Assembly: GCA_938003985.1 (NCBI GenBank)
Contig: CALKWZ010000043.1
Span: 20,767-84,766 of the forward strand
Reading direction: 5' to 3'
Length of the DNA stretch: 64,000 nt
DNA from: an uncultured Verrucomicrobiota bacterium
GTDB lineage: Bacteria; Verrucomicrobiota; Kiritimatiellia; CAIQIC01; Lenti-01
Shown here: positions 26,681 through 35,323 of the stretch, piece after piece
Position numbering within the stretch: the stretch's first letter is position 1
How the letters are laid out: each line of letters starts with the position of its first letter
Position numbers and translations under genes: made by a program
Notes under the pieces: generated by a model
Seen by the model: only the letters and a program-made list of their open reading frames with translations
What the model was told of the DNA's origin: nothing
Databases searched by the model: none

Positions 26681-29221
26681 ATGAAATTTCTGCCGTCCGT
26701 CGCCCGCTTTGCCCTGATCATGGCCTGGTTATCTCCGGCGGCCTTCGCCGCCGCGGAGCCGGAAGCCGTCCCCGTCTACTTTTCCCCTTATCCCGCCGTT
26801 CCCGAACAGGTCCGCACCCAGCGCGACGTCATCCGGTGGCGCCTGGGCGATGAGCTGTTCGACGAGGGCCCCTGCCTCGAAGGCGTACCGTTCCCCGTGC
26901 TCGTCGGCACCACCCAGCAGATCCAGCGCGTCAACCAGATGCTGGCCACCTCCGTCCAGACCTTCGGCCCCCTGCGCGGCTACGAGCAGATCCTGCCCCA
27001 GTTCTGCGCCCCGGCGCCCGAGCCGGGACTCGGCGCCATCAATATCACCAACGGCTACCACGACGAAGAGGCCATCGCCGCCTTGCTGACGGATTTCGCG
27101 ACGAACTTCCCGGCGTTGGCCCAGAAGATCCAGATCGGGGCCACGACGCTGGGCCGGCCGATCTGGGCTTTGAAAATTTCCGACAACGTCGCCACGGAGG
27201 AACCCGAACCGCGCGTCGTGATCGACGCCAACATCCACTCCCGCGAATTCGCCCCGCCGGAAGTCGCGCTCGACGTCATCTGGCAGCTGCTCTACGGCTA
27301 CACGAACAACGCCACCTTCGCTTCCTGGGTCGACGGCATGGAAATCTACGTCATTCCGTGCCTGAACCCCGATGGCCGCTATTTTTGCGACACGGTCAGC
27401 ACCAGCTGGCGCAAGAACGGGCGCGACAACAACCGCAGCGGCACCTGGACCTATCCGGCCGACGGCGTGGATCTCAACCGCAATTCCGCGTTCTTCTGGG
27501 GCAGCGACGACGACGGCTCCACGTCCTATGCCGCCGACGACACCTACCGCGGGCCGTATGCCGCCTCCGAACCGGAAATCCAGGCCTACGACGCGTTCCT
27601 GCAGCGCGTCCGTCCCGCTTTCACCCTCACCCTGCACAGCTACGAAGGCTCGATCTACAGTCCCTACGGCGACTACAACGTCGGCATGCCGGCGCCCGAT
27701 CCGTTCAAGCCGCTCGGGACCAACATCGCCCGCGTCTGCACCAACGACGACAATTCCGCCTACGTCTATTACAGCGGCCCCGAGTTCAGCTACACCGTCA
27801 ACGGCGACCGCAGCGACGCGAACTACGGCCTCTACGGCATCCAGGCCTACGGGGCGGAAATCGGTTCCGCGTTCCAGCCCACCTATGCCACCACCCGGGA
27901 CAAGCTGGTGCCCGGCCTGCGCCGCGGCTGGCAGCAGTTCCTGGCCGCCGCCCACACGAACTGGCCCAAGGTGCGGGGCTGGTCTACCGATCCCCTCACC
28001 GGCCAGCCCGCGCCCGTGCGCATCCACTCGCTCAACCTGACCAGCCGGCCGAACGACGAGCACTGGACCAGCCGCGCCGACGGATTCTACGAATGCCCGC
28101 TACCCACGGCCGGCACCTACCGGATCGTCTTTGCCCCGCTCGACCAGCCCTCGCTGGCGATCACCCAGACCATCGCCGTCTCGTCCACGGCCCGCGCCAC
28201 CAACTTGGCGTTCGGCGTGGCCCCGGTGTTCGGCGAATTGGGCGCCGACGGCCTGCTGACGTGGAGCAACCAAAGCGAAAACGGCACGGCGCTGCTCGAA
28301 GGCGCCGCCGATCTCGCCGGACCGTGGCAACCGCAACTGGCCCTCGCCTCCACCGGCCGCGTGGGTCAAACGACGCTGCCGGCGAACGTCGCATCGTTTC
28401 TCCGCGTCCGCGCCGCGCCGCGGCTGTTCGCGGCCAACACCAATCTGGTCTGGATCCCATCCGGTTCGTTCCAGATGGGGGCCGACGCTTCGGGCAACAC
28501 CAACGAAGCGCCGGCCGCCGCGATCGACGTCGCCGGGTTCGCCATCGACGCCCGCGAAGTCACCTACACCAACTGGGCGCGGATCCGCCGGTGGGCCATG
28601 ACCAACGGCTACCACTTCGCGACCGGCCAATGCGGCGTCGTTTCCGGCGGCGGCCCGGCGCCGTCCAGCAACCATCCGGTCGTCATGGTCGGCTGGCACG
28701 ATGCCGTGAAATTCTGCAACGCCCGCTCGCAGTTCGAGGGCCTGCAGCCGGCCTATTACACGACGGCCGGCCAGACCAACTTCTACAAATCCAACGTCGT
28801 GAACATCTCGTCCGCCTGCGTGGATTGGGCCGCGAACGGCTACCGCCTGCCGACCGAGGCCGAATGGGAAAAAGCCGCGCGCGGCGGTTTCACCGGCCGC
28901 GAATACCCGTGGGGCGACGTCCTCGCCGCTTCCAACGCGCTCTACTCGGCCGCCGGCACGTCCAACGTGGCGTCCTACGCCGCCAACGGCTACGGCATGC
29001 GCGACGCCGCCGGCAACGCCGCCGAATGGTGCTGGGACTGGTCCGGTTCCTATGCCGACCGGACTGCCGCCAATCCGACGGGGCCGGCCACCGGCACGGT
29101 GCGGGTCGTGCGCGGCGGGTCCTGGAGCAACGCGCCCGCCGGATTGCGCTGCGCCGCCCGCGCCAGCCTCGCACCCGCCTCCAGCAACACGGTTGTCGGC
29201 CTGCGCTGCGTCCGGCGGTAA
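26681..29221 (+). CDS. Secreted M14 zinc carboxypeptidase fused to SUMF1/formylglycine-enzyme-like domain
   Basis: The 846-residue product starts at ATG 26681 with a signal peptide ending near AFAAAEP. Residues about 120-420 are a peptidase M14 domain: zinc ligands His186 and Glu189 in IHSREFAPPE, NPDGRYF, the substrate-binding GVDLNRN, the third ligand His in TLHSYEG, and the catalytic Glu in YGAEIGSAF. A beta-sandwich/linker follows. Residues about 590-846 are a SUMF1 (FGE-sulfatase) fold: WIPSGSFQMGAD, NHPVVMVGWHDAVKFCN, YRLPTEAEWEKAARGG, GNAAEWCWDW and VVRGGSWSN. The typical FGE copper-binding cysteine pair is not evident, so this part is probably a binding or structural module rather than a sulfatase activator. 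It stands alone in its transcription unit. Confidence 0.9.
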   Translation: MKFLPSVARFALIMAWLSPAAFAAAEPEAVPVYFSPYPAVPEQVRTQRDVIRWRLGDELFDEGPCLEGVPFPVLVGTTQQIQRVNQMLATSVQTFGPLRGYEQILPQFCAPAPEPGLGAINITNGYHDEEAIAALLTDFATNFPALAQKIQIGATTLGRPIWALKISDNVATEEPEPRVVIDANIHSREFAPPEVALDVIWQLLYGYTNNATFASWVDGMEIYVIPCLNPDGRYFCDTVSTSWRKNGRDNNRSGTWTYPADGVDLNRNSAFFWGSDDDGSTSYAADDTYRGPYAASEPEIQAYDAFLQRVRPAFTLTLHSYEGSIYSPYGDYNVGMPAPDPFKPLGTNIARVCTNDDNSAYVYYSGPEFSYTVNGDRSDANYGLYGIQAYGAEIGSAFQPTYATTRDKLVPGLRRGWQQFLAAAHTNWPKVRGWSTDPLTGQPAPVRIHSLNLTSRPNDEHWTSRADGFYECPLPTAGTYRIVFAPLDQPSLAITQTIAVSSTARATNLAFGVAPVFGELGADGLLTWSNQSENGTALLEGAADLAGPWQPQLALASTGRVGQTTLPANVASFLRVRAAPRLFAANTNLVWIPSGSFQMGADASGNTNEAPAAAIDVAGFAIDAREVTYTNWARIRRWAMTNGYHFATGQCGVVSGGGPAPSSNHPVVMVGWHDAVKFCNARSQFEGLQPAYYTTAGQTNFYKSNVVNISSACVDWAANGYRLPTEAEWEKAARGGFTGREYPWGDVLAASNALYSAAGTSNVASYAANGYGMRDAAGNAAEWCWDWSGSYADRTAANPTGPATGTVRVVRGGSWSNAPAGLRCAARASLAPASSNTVVGLRCVRR

Positions 29222-29326
29222 AATCGCGCATTTCAATCGGGCGGCTCCGCCCACCCTGTTTCGCGGTTCGATCCCAGCGACTTGGACCAAGTCGCCCTGC
29301 CAAGACCCGGCCGATCCGCCCAAGCG

Positions 29327-29358
29327 AAAACCGCCGGCCCCGCGAGCGGGACCGGCGG
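29327..29358 (-). terminator. Rho-independent terminator of the 1,335-residue protein gene
   Basis: On the minus strand a 13-bp GC-rich stem with one mismatch (arms 29346-29358 and 29331-29343) is followed by TTTT at 29330-29327. It lies 20 bp beyond the stop at 29380 and between two converging genes. Confidence 0.75.
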
Positions 29359-29379
29359 CGAGGATCGGCCGCCGGCCGA

Positions 29380-32300
29380 TTATTCCGGCGTCGCGCCGAT
29401 GCGCAACACGCGCCGGTTGGTCACGCCGCTCAGGATGCTGATCGTGCGCGTGGCGGGATTCCAGTCGTAATCGACGCCCTGCGTCAACGTAGAGCCCAGG
29501 CCTTGGCCCAGGTTGTTCAGACCGGCCGGGCTGCTGTCCGTACCGTACACGGCGGTCAGCAGGTAGTTCGTCGGCAGGACGATGACGACGTTCTGGTTGC
29601 TGGTCGTGTAGAACATGGCGCTGCCTTGGCCGCCATCGCCGATCTGCCAGATTTCACCGCCGCCGCCGGCCAGCACCGTGAAGGAAACGGTGTTCGACGC
29701 CGTTTGCGCCGCGTCGTCCGTCGCCGTCACCGTGGCCGTGTAGTCGCCGGCCGGAGCGGTGGCCAGGATGGTGAACACGTTGTCGACCGCGGTGCGATAG
29801 CCTTCGCCCAGCGTGCTCGTCCAGCTGTAGCCGTAAGGCGCGGTGCCGTTCATGGCCGTCGCGGTGATCGCGTCGCTGGCGCCCTGCGCCACGGTGAATC
29901 CGTTGGTCCGGTTCACCGACACGCTGAACGCCGGCGTGCCGAACCAGAGGCCGATATCGTCGATGTTGATGCGGGTCGTGCCCGAAACGGAAACGATCTG
30001 CAAGTAGGTCGCGTTCGCCGGAACGGTTTCCAGCACGACTTCGGTCAACGTCGTGCTTTCCGGATCAATGGCGGCGCCCACGTCCTCCCAGGTGGCGCCG
30101 TCCGGGCTGACTTGGACTTTGAACGTCGTGCCGTTGTCGGTGCCGTAGTTCGCGTGCCAGAGGCTGATCTTGGTAATGGGCTCGGCAAAGGCCGCCGTCG
30201 TCGCCAGAACGGCGCTGGTCCCGCCTTGGGGATAGAAGCGGCCGGCGTATACGCCATGCACGCGATCGTTCGCCAAGTTGCCCCGCAGCACCCGCTGATG
30301 GGCGAAGCTGACGTTGTTCACCAGCGAAGTTCCCGCCGTGTACGCCGAAGTGCTGAGCGTCGTGTTGGTTTCAAAGTCGATCAAGACGCCCGGTGCGTCG
30401 TAGACCTCGAAGGTCACCGTCACCGCGGCGGGTTCGGCCGGCATCGTGAACGTATTGCCCGTCACGGCCACGGCTCCGCCGTTCACGACGAGGCTGGCCA
30501 CGCGATATCCGCCCGCCGGAACGGCGTTGACCGTCACGGTCTGGCCCGCTTCGGCTTCCGTCGCCGGCGTCGTGGTGACCGTGCCGTTTTCCGGCGCGTT
30601 CGTGACGATGGTGATCGCGTACTTCGTGGCCGGGGCCACGACCGAGAAGTTCAGGCTGTTGGTGACGCTCTGGACGGGGTCGGACGCATCCGTCGCCACC
30701 ACGGTGGCCGAGTAGTCGCCGAGCGGCGCCGTCGCCAGGATCGTGAAGACGTTGCCGACCGCCGTGCGGTCGCCCTCGCCCAGCGAGCTCGTCCAGACGT
30801 AGTCGTACGGCGCGGTGCCGTTCGCCGCCGTCGCCGTGATCGCGTCGCTGGTCCCTTGCTCCACCGTGAAGCCGCTGGTCTTGTCGAAGCTCACGCCGAA
30901 GACCGGCGCGCCGGTGCTGTGGTAGCCCAGGCGCTCGTTCGTCGTTTCACCGGCTTCTTCGACTTGCGCCAAGGTGAATTCATCCCAATCGGCGGCGTTG
31001 AAGTCCGCGGCAATGCCGGCCGTGACGGTGTCCTTGCGAACGAAGCTCTTGTCGACCGCCGTATTGGCGGTCAACCCAAACGCGTCCACCACGTTCGCCG
31101 ATTCGAATGGCGTGCCGGTGAATATCGCCACGCTGTCATCGCCGTTGAACTGGAGGTTCGCTGTCTGCTGGGCAACGGCATACGTCGGATTTGAGGCCGT
31201 CGCGGTGCTTATCAAATATGTCGCTCCCGGGGCGAGGGAATTGCTCAGCACCACCGTAAGCGTCGGCGTGCCGTTGGTTTTCCAGCCTTCACGGGCCGTA
31301 TTATTCCATGTGCCAAGCCGATAGCCGCCCGCCGCCAAATCAACGGTCGAACTGCCCGGGTTGTAGATTTCGATCCACTTGTCAAAGCCGGCACCTTCGT
31401 AGTACTGCGAAATGATCAGCGCGCCGCTGGCGACGACCTCTTGGAACGTCACCGTCACGGTGACGGCGGAAGCCGGCATGGTGAAGGCGTTGCCGGTCAC
31501 GGTCACGGGGTTCATCGCTTCGTCCACCACCGCGATGCTCTGCACCGCGTAACCGCCGACGGGGGTCGCGCTGACCGTCACGGTCGCGCCTTCCGCGGCT
31601 TCCGTGGCCGGGGTCGTTGTGACCGTGCCGTTTTCCGGCGCGTTGGTCACGATGGCAATGCCGTATTGGACGACCGGCGCCGTCACCGAGAAGTTGATCG
31701 TGTTGGTCACGGCCGCGGCCGTGGCGTCCGTCGCGACCACCTGGGCCGAATAGTCGCCGAGCGGCGCCGTGGCCAGGATCGTGAAGACGTTGTCCAGCGC
31801 CGAATAATAGGCGCCGTCCAGCGAGCTGCTCCACGAATAGCCGTAGGGTTCCGTGCCGTTCGCGGCGGTGGCCGTGATCACGTCGCCGGTGCCCTGTTCG
31901 ATCTGGAATCCTTCGGGCTGGTCGAACGTCACGCCGAAGGACGCGGCGCCGAACCACAAACCGATGTCGTCGATGCAGACGCGATCGGCTTCGCCGCCCA
32001 GCGCGAGGAACTGGAAGTAGGTCATGTTCGCGGGGATCGAATCGATCGTCCCTTCCAGCAGCGTCGCCCCGTCCGGATCGTAGGCGGCCGCGCCCACGTC
32101 CTGCCAGGAGGCGCCATCCGCGCTCACCTGCACCTTGAAGGTCGTCGTGTTGTCGCTGCCGTAGTCCGCATAGAGGAAATTGATCTTGGTGATCGGCTGC
32201 GCGAGGGCTTCGGCCGTGGCGATGAAGCCCACGTTGGTGCTCAGGTAGCGGATGCGCGCGGAAGCCGCGCCGTTCTTCGGATCGCTGACCGAGGTGCCGC

Positions 32301-33387
32301 GCAACGCGCCCGAATGGGCCATCAGCACGCCGCTGACCGTCGAGGTTCCCGGCGCGTAGCTGTTGAAACCGGTCACCGTCTCGAAATCGATCAGCTGGTC
32401 GGGCGCTTCATAGGGTTCGAAGGTCACGGTCACCGTCACTGCCGCGGCCGGCATCGTGAACGCATTGCCCACCACCGCCACCGGATTCATGGCGTCGTCC
32501 ACCACCGCGATGCTGGCCACGCGGTAGCCATCCCCCGGCGTGGCGGTGATCGCGACCGTTTCGCCGGCCAGCGCCTGGTTTTCCGGGGAGGTCGTCACGG
32601 TGCCGTTCGTCGGCGGGGCAATGGCGATGGCATAGGCCGTCTCCACGCTGAAATTGATCGTGTTGCTGGCGCTCTGCGCGGCATCGTCCGTCGCGACGAC
32701 CGTCGCCGAATAGCTCCCGGCCGGCGCCGTCGCCAGAATCGTGAACGTGTCCGCGACCGCCGAATAATGGGCGCCGTCCAGCGTGCTGCTCCAGCCGTAG
32801 CCGTACGGTTCCGTTCCGTTCAGCGCCGTGGCGACGATCGCGTCGCTGGTCCCTTCGGTCACCTTGAAGCCTTCGGCTTTGTCGAACGAGACGAGAAAAT
32901 CGGTCGAGCCGGCCGTGATCAGCACGCCGTCGATGCCGACGTTGCCCGAGACCTTGGTCACGTAGTTGAACCGAACGTGCCGCGAAGCGTTGAGCAACGC
33001 ATTGGTCACCGGAGCGGCGGTCGTGGGGATACCGCTGCCGTTATAGGCCACGACGTCCGTCCAGGTCGCATCGTCCGCGGACTCCTCGACCTTGAAGACA
33101 TAGGCCCCGCTCAGGGTATTGGCGCGGATCCAATAGGACACTTCGCCAGGGGCGCTGTCGAAATGGATGGTCAGCGTTTCGCCCGTATTGTCGAACCGGG
33201 CGGCACCGCCGCCCACGCCATCGTAATTGGCATAATCGTTGCCCGACCCCAAACCGTTGACCCACCCCACGGGCAGAAACTCGTTGGTCCACGGGCCCGA
33301 ATGGCTCGTCGGCAAACTCGCCACTTGCCCCAGCGCCGCTGTTGCCATCATCCCGACGCACACCAACCCGACCAGCCACTTCTTCAT
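29380..33387 (-). CDS. Large secreted mosaic protein: four tandem ~90-residue repeats, InlB-like B repeats and a lamin-tail domain
   Basis: The 1,335-residue product begins MKKWLVGLVCVGMMATAALGQ, a signal peptide. An N-terminal domain (about 20-150) is shared with the adjacent 251-residue protein. Then come four copies of a module opening VSFDKAEGFKV or close variants and running through NGTxPYGYxWxSxLDG to VFTILATAPxGDYSATVVATD, interleaved with three divergent InlB B-repeat-like units (NGTVTTTPATEA ... AVTVTVTFE) and two IDFET...IDDIGLWFG beta domains. One lamin-tail domain (LIISQYYEGAGFDKWIEIYN) lies in the middle. The C-terminus (WQIGDGGQGSAMFYTTSNQN) is unrelated to known anchors. It has no enzyme motif and is likely a surface or secreted structural or adhesive protein. 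Confidence 0.85.
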   Translation of the reverse strand: MKKWLVGLVCVGMMATAALGQVASLPTSHSGPWTNEFLPVGWVNGLGSGNDYANYDGVGGGAARFDNTGETLTIHFDSAPGEVSYWIRANTLSGAYVFKVEESADDATWTDVVAYNGSGIPTTAAPVTNALLNASRHVRFNYVTKVSGNVGIDGVLITAGSTDFLVSFDKAEGFKVTEGTSDAIVATALNGTEPYGYGWSSTLDGAHYSAVADTFTILATAPAGSYSATVVATDDAAQSASNTINFSVETAYAIAIAPPTNGTVTTSPENQALAGETVAITATPGDGYRVASIAVVDDAMNPVAVVGNAFTMPAAAVTVTVTFEPYEAPDQLIDFETVTGFNSYAPGTSTVSGVLMAHSGALRGTSVSDPKNGAASARIRYLSTNVGFIATAEALAQPITKINFLYADYGSDNTTTFKVQVSADGASWQDVGAAAYDPDGATLLEGTIDSIPANMTYFQFLALGGEADRVCIDDIGLWFGAASFGVTFDQPEGFQIEQGTGDVITATAANGTEPYGYSWSSSLDGAYYSALDNVFTILATAPLGDYSAQVVATDATAAAVTNTINFSVTAPVVQYGIAIVTNAPENGTVTTTPATEAAEGATVTVSATPVGGYAVQSIAVVDEAMNPVTVTGNAFTMPASAVTVTVTFQEVVASGALIISQYYEGAGFDKWIEIYNPGSSTVDLAAGGYRLGTWNNTAREGWKTNGTPTLTVVLSNSLAPGATYLISTATASNPTYAVAQQTANLQFNGDDSVAIFTGTPFESANVVDAFGLTANTAVDKSFVRKDTVTAGIAADFNAADWDEFTLAQVEEAGETTNERLGYHSTGAPVFGVSFDKTSGFTVEQGTSDAITATAANGTAPYDYVWTSSLGEGDRTAVGNVFTILATAPLGDYSATVVATDASDPVQSVTNSLNFSVVAPATKYAITIVTNAPENGTVTTTPATEAEAGQTVTVNAVPAGGYRVASLVVNGGAVAVTGNTFTMPAEPAAVTVTFEVYDAPGVLIDFETNTTLSTSAYTAGTSLVNNVSFAHQRVLRGNLANDRVHGVYAGRFYPQGGTSAVLATTAAFAEPITKISLWHANYGTDNGTTFKVQVSPDGATWEDVGAAIDPESTTLTEVVLETVPANATYLQIVSVSGTTRINIDDIGLWFGTPAFSVSVNRTNGFTVAQGASDAITATAMNGTAPYGYSWTSTLGEGYRTAVDNVFTILATAPAGDYTATVTATDDAAQTASNTVSFTVLAGGGGEIWQIGDGGQGSAMFYTTSNQNVVIVLPTNYLLTAVYGTDSSPAGLNNLGQGLGSTLTQGVDYDWNPATRTISILSGVTNRRVLRIGATPE

Positions 33388-33445
33388 GATTCGTCTCCTT
33401 GGGGAACCCGCGATTCCGACATTAAAATCAACTTATAATAATCCG

Positions 33446-34201
33446 TCAGGGGCGCCAAGGGGATTTTCCCGGGCGACGTACAACGGTTTTCCGACCCGAA
33501 GGCGGCAGAGCGACGGCGCGGTAATAGCGCGGATAGTCGAAGTTGAAGTCGATCAGTTCCAGCTCGCCGCCCGTTCCTTCCGAAATGAAAATCCGGTTCC
33601 AGGCAGCGGCGGCCGGCAAGTTGGTGGCGACGTCCAAAGCGTAGTTCCGCCCGGTTTCCGTCGGCAGAATCCACACGCGCGCAATGCCATCCGCGATCAC
33701 GACGCGGTCGATGACGACGGCTGGATCGGCGGCGACCACAATGCCGTCGAGCCCCACGTTGCCGGTGACCCGCGCGGCGTAGAGAAACCGCACGTGCCGC
33801 GCGTGGTGCGACAGGCCGAAGGTCTGGAAGGTCGCGTTGGTCGGCGGCGGCGCATACGACGCCAACGTCAGCCAGTTGGTGCCGTCGATGGATTGCTCGA
33901 CGCGGAAGACGCCGCCGGAGAACGAGAATCCTTGGATCCAGAAGGACACCGATTCCGGCGGAGCGGCGAAACGGACGGAAATATAATCGCCCGTGCCGTC
34001 CAGTTTGGCCGCGCCGTCGCCGAAGCCGTCGAAACCGGGCAAGTAGTCCGGCGCCCCCAGCCCGGAAAAGGTCCAGCCGTCCGGCGGCAAGGCGTCGCGC
34101 CACGGCCCGGTGTAGGTGGCCGGCAGCGCGGCGGTTTGGGCCAGCGCCGCGTGCGCGAGCGCCGCCGCGAATCCGGCCAGAATGGTCCTGCGCATGCCCA
34201 T
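33446..34201 (-). CDS. Secreted single-domain paralogue of the N-terminus of the 1,335-residue protein
   Basis: The 251-residue product starts at ATG 34201 (MGMRRTILAG) with AAAGGT upstream, and has a signal peptide ending HAALAQ. Residues 25-150 match the first domain of the following large gene (shared pattern GPW, GLG, GDGAAKLDGTG, SFWIQ, ARHVRF, GNVGLDGIV). The C-terminal part (VWILPTETGRNYALDVATNL) resembles the short beta-domain used in secreted proteins here. Function unknown; a carbohydrate-binding-like beta-sandwich is a guess. It lies 58 bp upstream of the large gene on the same strand, suggesting duplication and co-expression. Confidence 0.75.
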   Translation of the reverse strand: MGMRRTILAGFAAALAHAALAQTAALPATYTGPWRDALPPDGWTFSGLGAPDYLPGFDGFGDGAAKLDGTGDYISVRFAAPPESVSFWIQGFSFSGGVFRVEQSIDGTNWLTLASYAPPPTNATFQTFGLSHHARHVRFLYAARVTGNVGLDGIVVAADPAVVIDRVVIADGIARVWILPTETGRNYALDVATNLPAAAAWNRIFISEGTGGELELIDFNFDYPRYYRAVALPPSGRKTVVRRPGKSPWRP

Positions 34202-34276
34202 ACCGATACCTTTGCCCAAGCGGCGGCGTTTGACAACCCTAATGGGAGGGTTTTCGCGCCGAAACGACAACCGCCC

Positions 34277-35320
34277 CTAGCCCGCCGGAACGAACGGCGT
34301 GAGCAGGGCTTCCTGGTACAGCCGCTGGACCATCTCCACGTCCAGGCCGTGGCCGGACTTGTAGGAGATGATTTCGCCGACGAACTGGCCGTCGTCGATC
34401 AGCGCGATGGCCGCCAGCAGATCGAGCGTGGCGCGGTGCCAGACGGCTTCGAGGGACTTGCCGTCGTGCGGCAGCAGCGGCTTGTTCCAGTACCCGAGCC
34501 GGCCGGCGACGAGCAGGTTGTCGAAGGAATAGCCCAGATTGCGGATGTCGGCGAACAGCAGGCCGATGGTTTTGCAATAGAGCATCTTGAGCGCGGACGT
34601 GTTGGTGCGCGCCGTCGCGCCGTAGGCGAACTTTTCGGGATCCACGGCGAAGCGGATGCGCTGCTTGCCGATGGCGGTCTTGAAATCCACGGCGGCATCG
34701 ATCGCCAGCAATGGCCGGGCCGGATCGGCGGGCGGCGCCAAGGTCAGGAAGCCGCCGTTGCCGTTGCAGATCGTGACGCGTTCGCGCACGGTGACGTAGC
34801 TGGCCGGGCGGTTCACCCGCCGCAGGCCCGCGCCGCGCAGCGCCTGCACCAGTTCGGTGCTGCCGTGGTCGAACAGCGGCGGATCGCCGGAGTCGAGCTG
34901 GATCAGCAGGTTGTCGATGCCCAGCCCCATGCGCAGGGCGATCATGTGCTCGGCCATGCGGACGTAGTTGTGGGGCGATCCGCTGCGCAGCACGATGTTG
35001 CTGACGACGTTGCCGGTGGTCCACACGTTGCGGATCGAACAGCGCACCGGGAGGCTGTCGGGCAGATCGGTGCGTTCGAACCACCACCCTTCCATGTCCG
35101 TCGGGCAGAGTTTCAGCGTGCGGAGGCTTTTTCCGAAGAACGTGCCGCGGCCGCGCACTTCGGCGGGCCGCTCGATGGTCGTCTGCGACCGCGCCGGCGC
35201 GGCGGGCTTGGCCTCGGGCAGCATGTCCCAGTCCACGGCCTGGCGTTGCCAGGCGCGCACACCTTGTTCCAACGCGGCCACGGGACCGCCCAGCAATCGT
35301 CCAGCAGGAGTTTCGAACAT
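34277..35320 (-). CDS. lpxC: LpxC-family UDP-3-O-acyl-GlcNAc deacetylase
   Basis: LpxC catalyses the committed step of lipid A synthesis. The 347-residue protein keeps the family frame: catalytic Glu124 and zinc ligand His125 in MAEHMIALRMGLGIDN, the second-domain segment RNLGYSFDNLLV, a zinc-site His295 with Asp300, and His324 in SYKSGHGLD. The usual HxxxD spacing is stretched by one (HRATLD) and about 45 extra residues precede the first domain, so it is divergent; most other catalytic positions are kept. It starts 3 bp after the secreted 573-residue protein gene and ends the operon. A lipid A role is likely, implying a lipopolysaccharide outer membrane. Confidence 0.85.
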   Translation of the reverse strand: MFETPAGRLLGGPVAALEQGVRAWQRQAVDWDMLPEAKPAAPARSQTTIERPAEVRGRGTFFGKSLRTLKLCPTDMEGWWFERTDLPDSLPVRCSIRNVWTTGNVVSNIVLRSGSPHNYVRMAEHMIALRMGLGIDNLLIQLDSGDPPLFDHGSTELVQALRGAGLRRVNRPASYVTVRERVTICNGNGGFLTLAPPADPARPLLAIDAAVDFKTAIGKQRIRFAVDPEKFAYGATARTNTSALKMLYCKTIGLLFADIRNLGYSFDNLLVAGRLGYWNKPLLPHDGKSLEAVWHRATLDLLAAIALIDDGQFVGEIISYKSGHGLDVEMVQRLYQEALLTPFVPAG

Positions 35321-35323
35321 GGT

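Noticed and set aside
28450..29221. Active formylglycine-generating enzyme
   Set aside because: Fold motifs fit SUMF1, but the catalytic cysteine pair is not evident, so no sulfatase-activating function is claimed.
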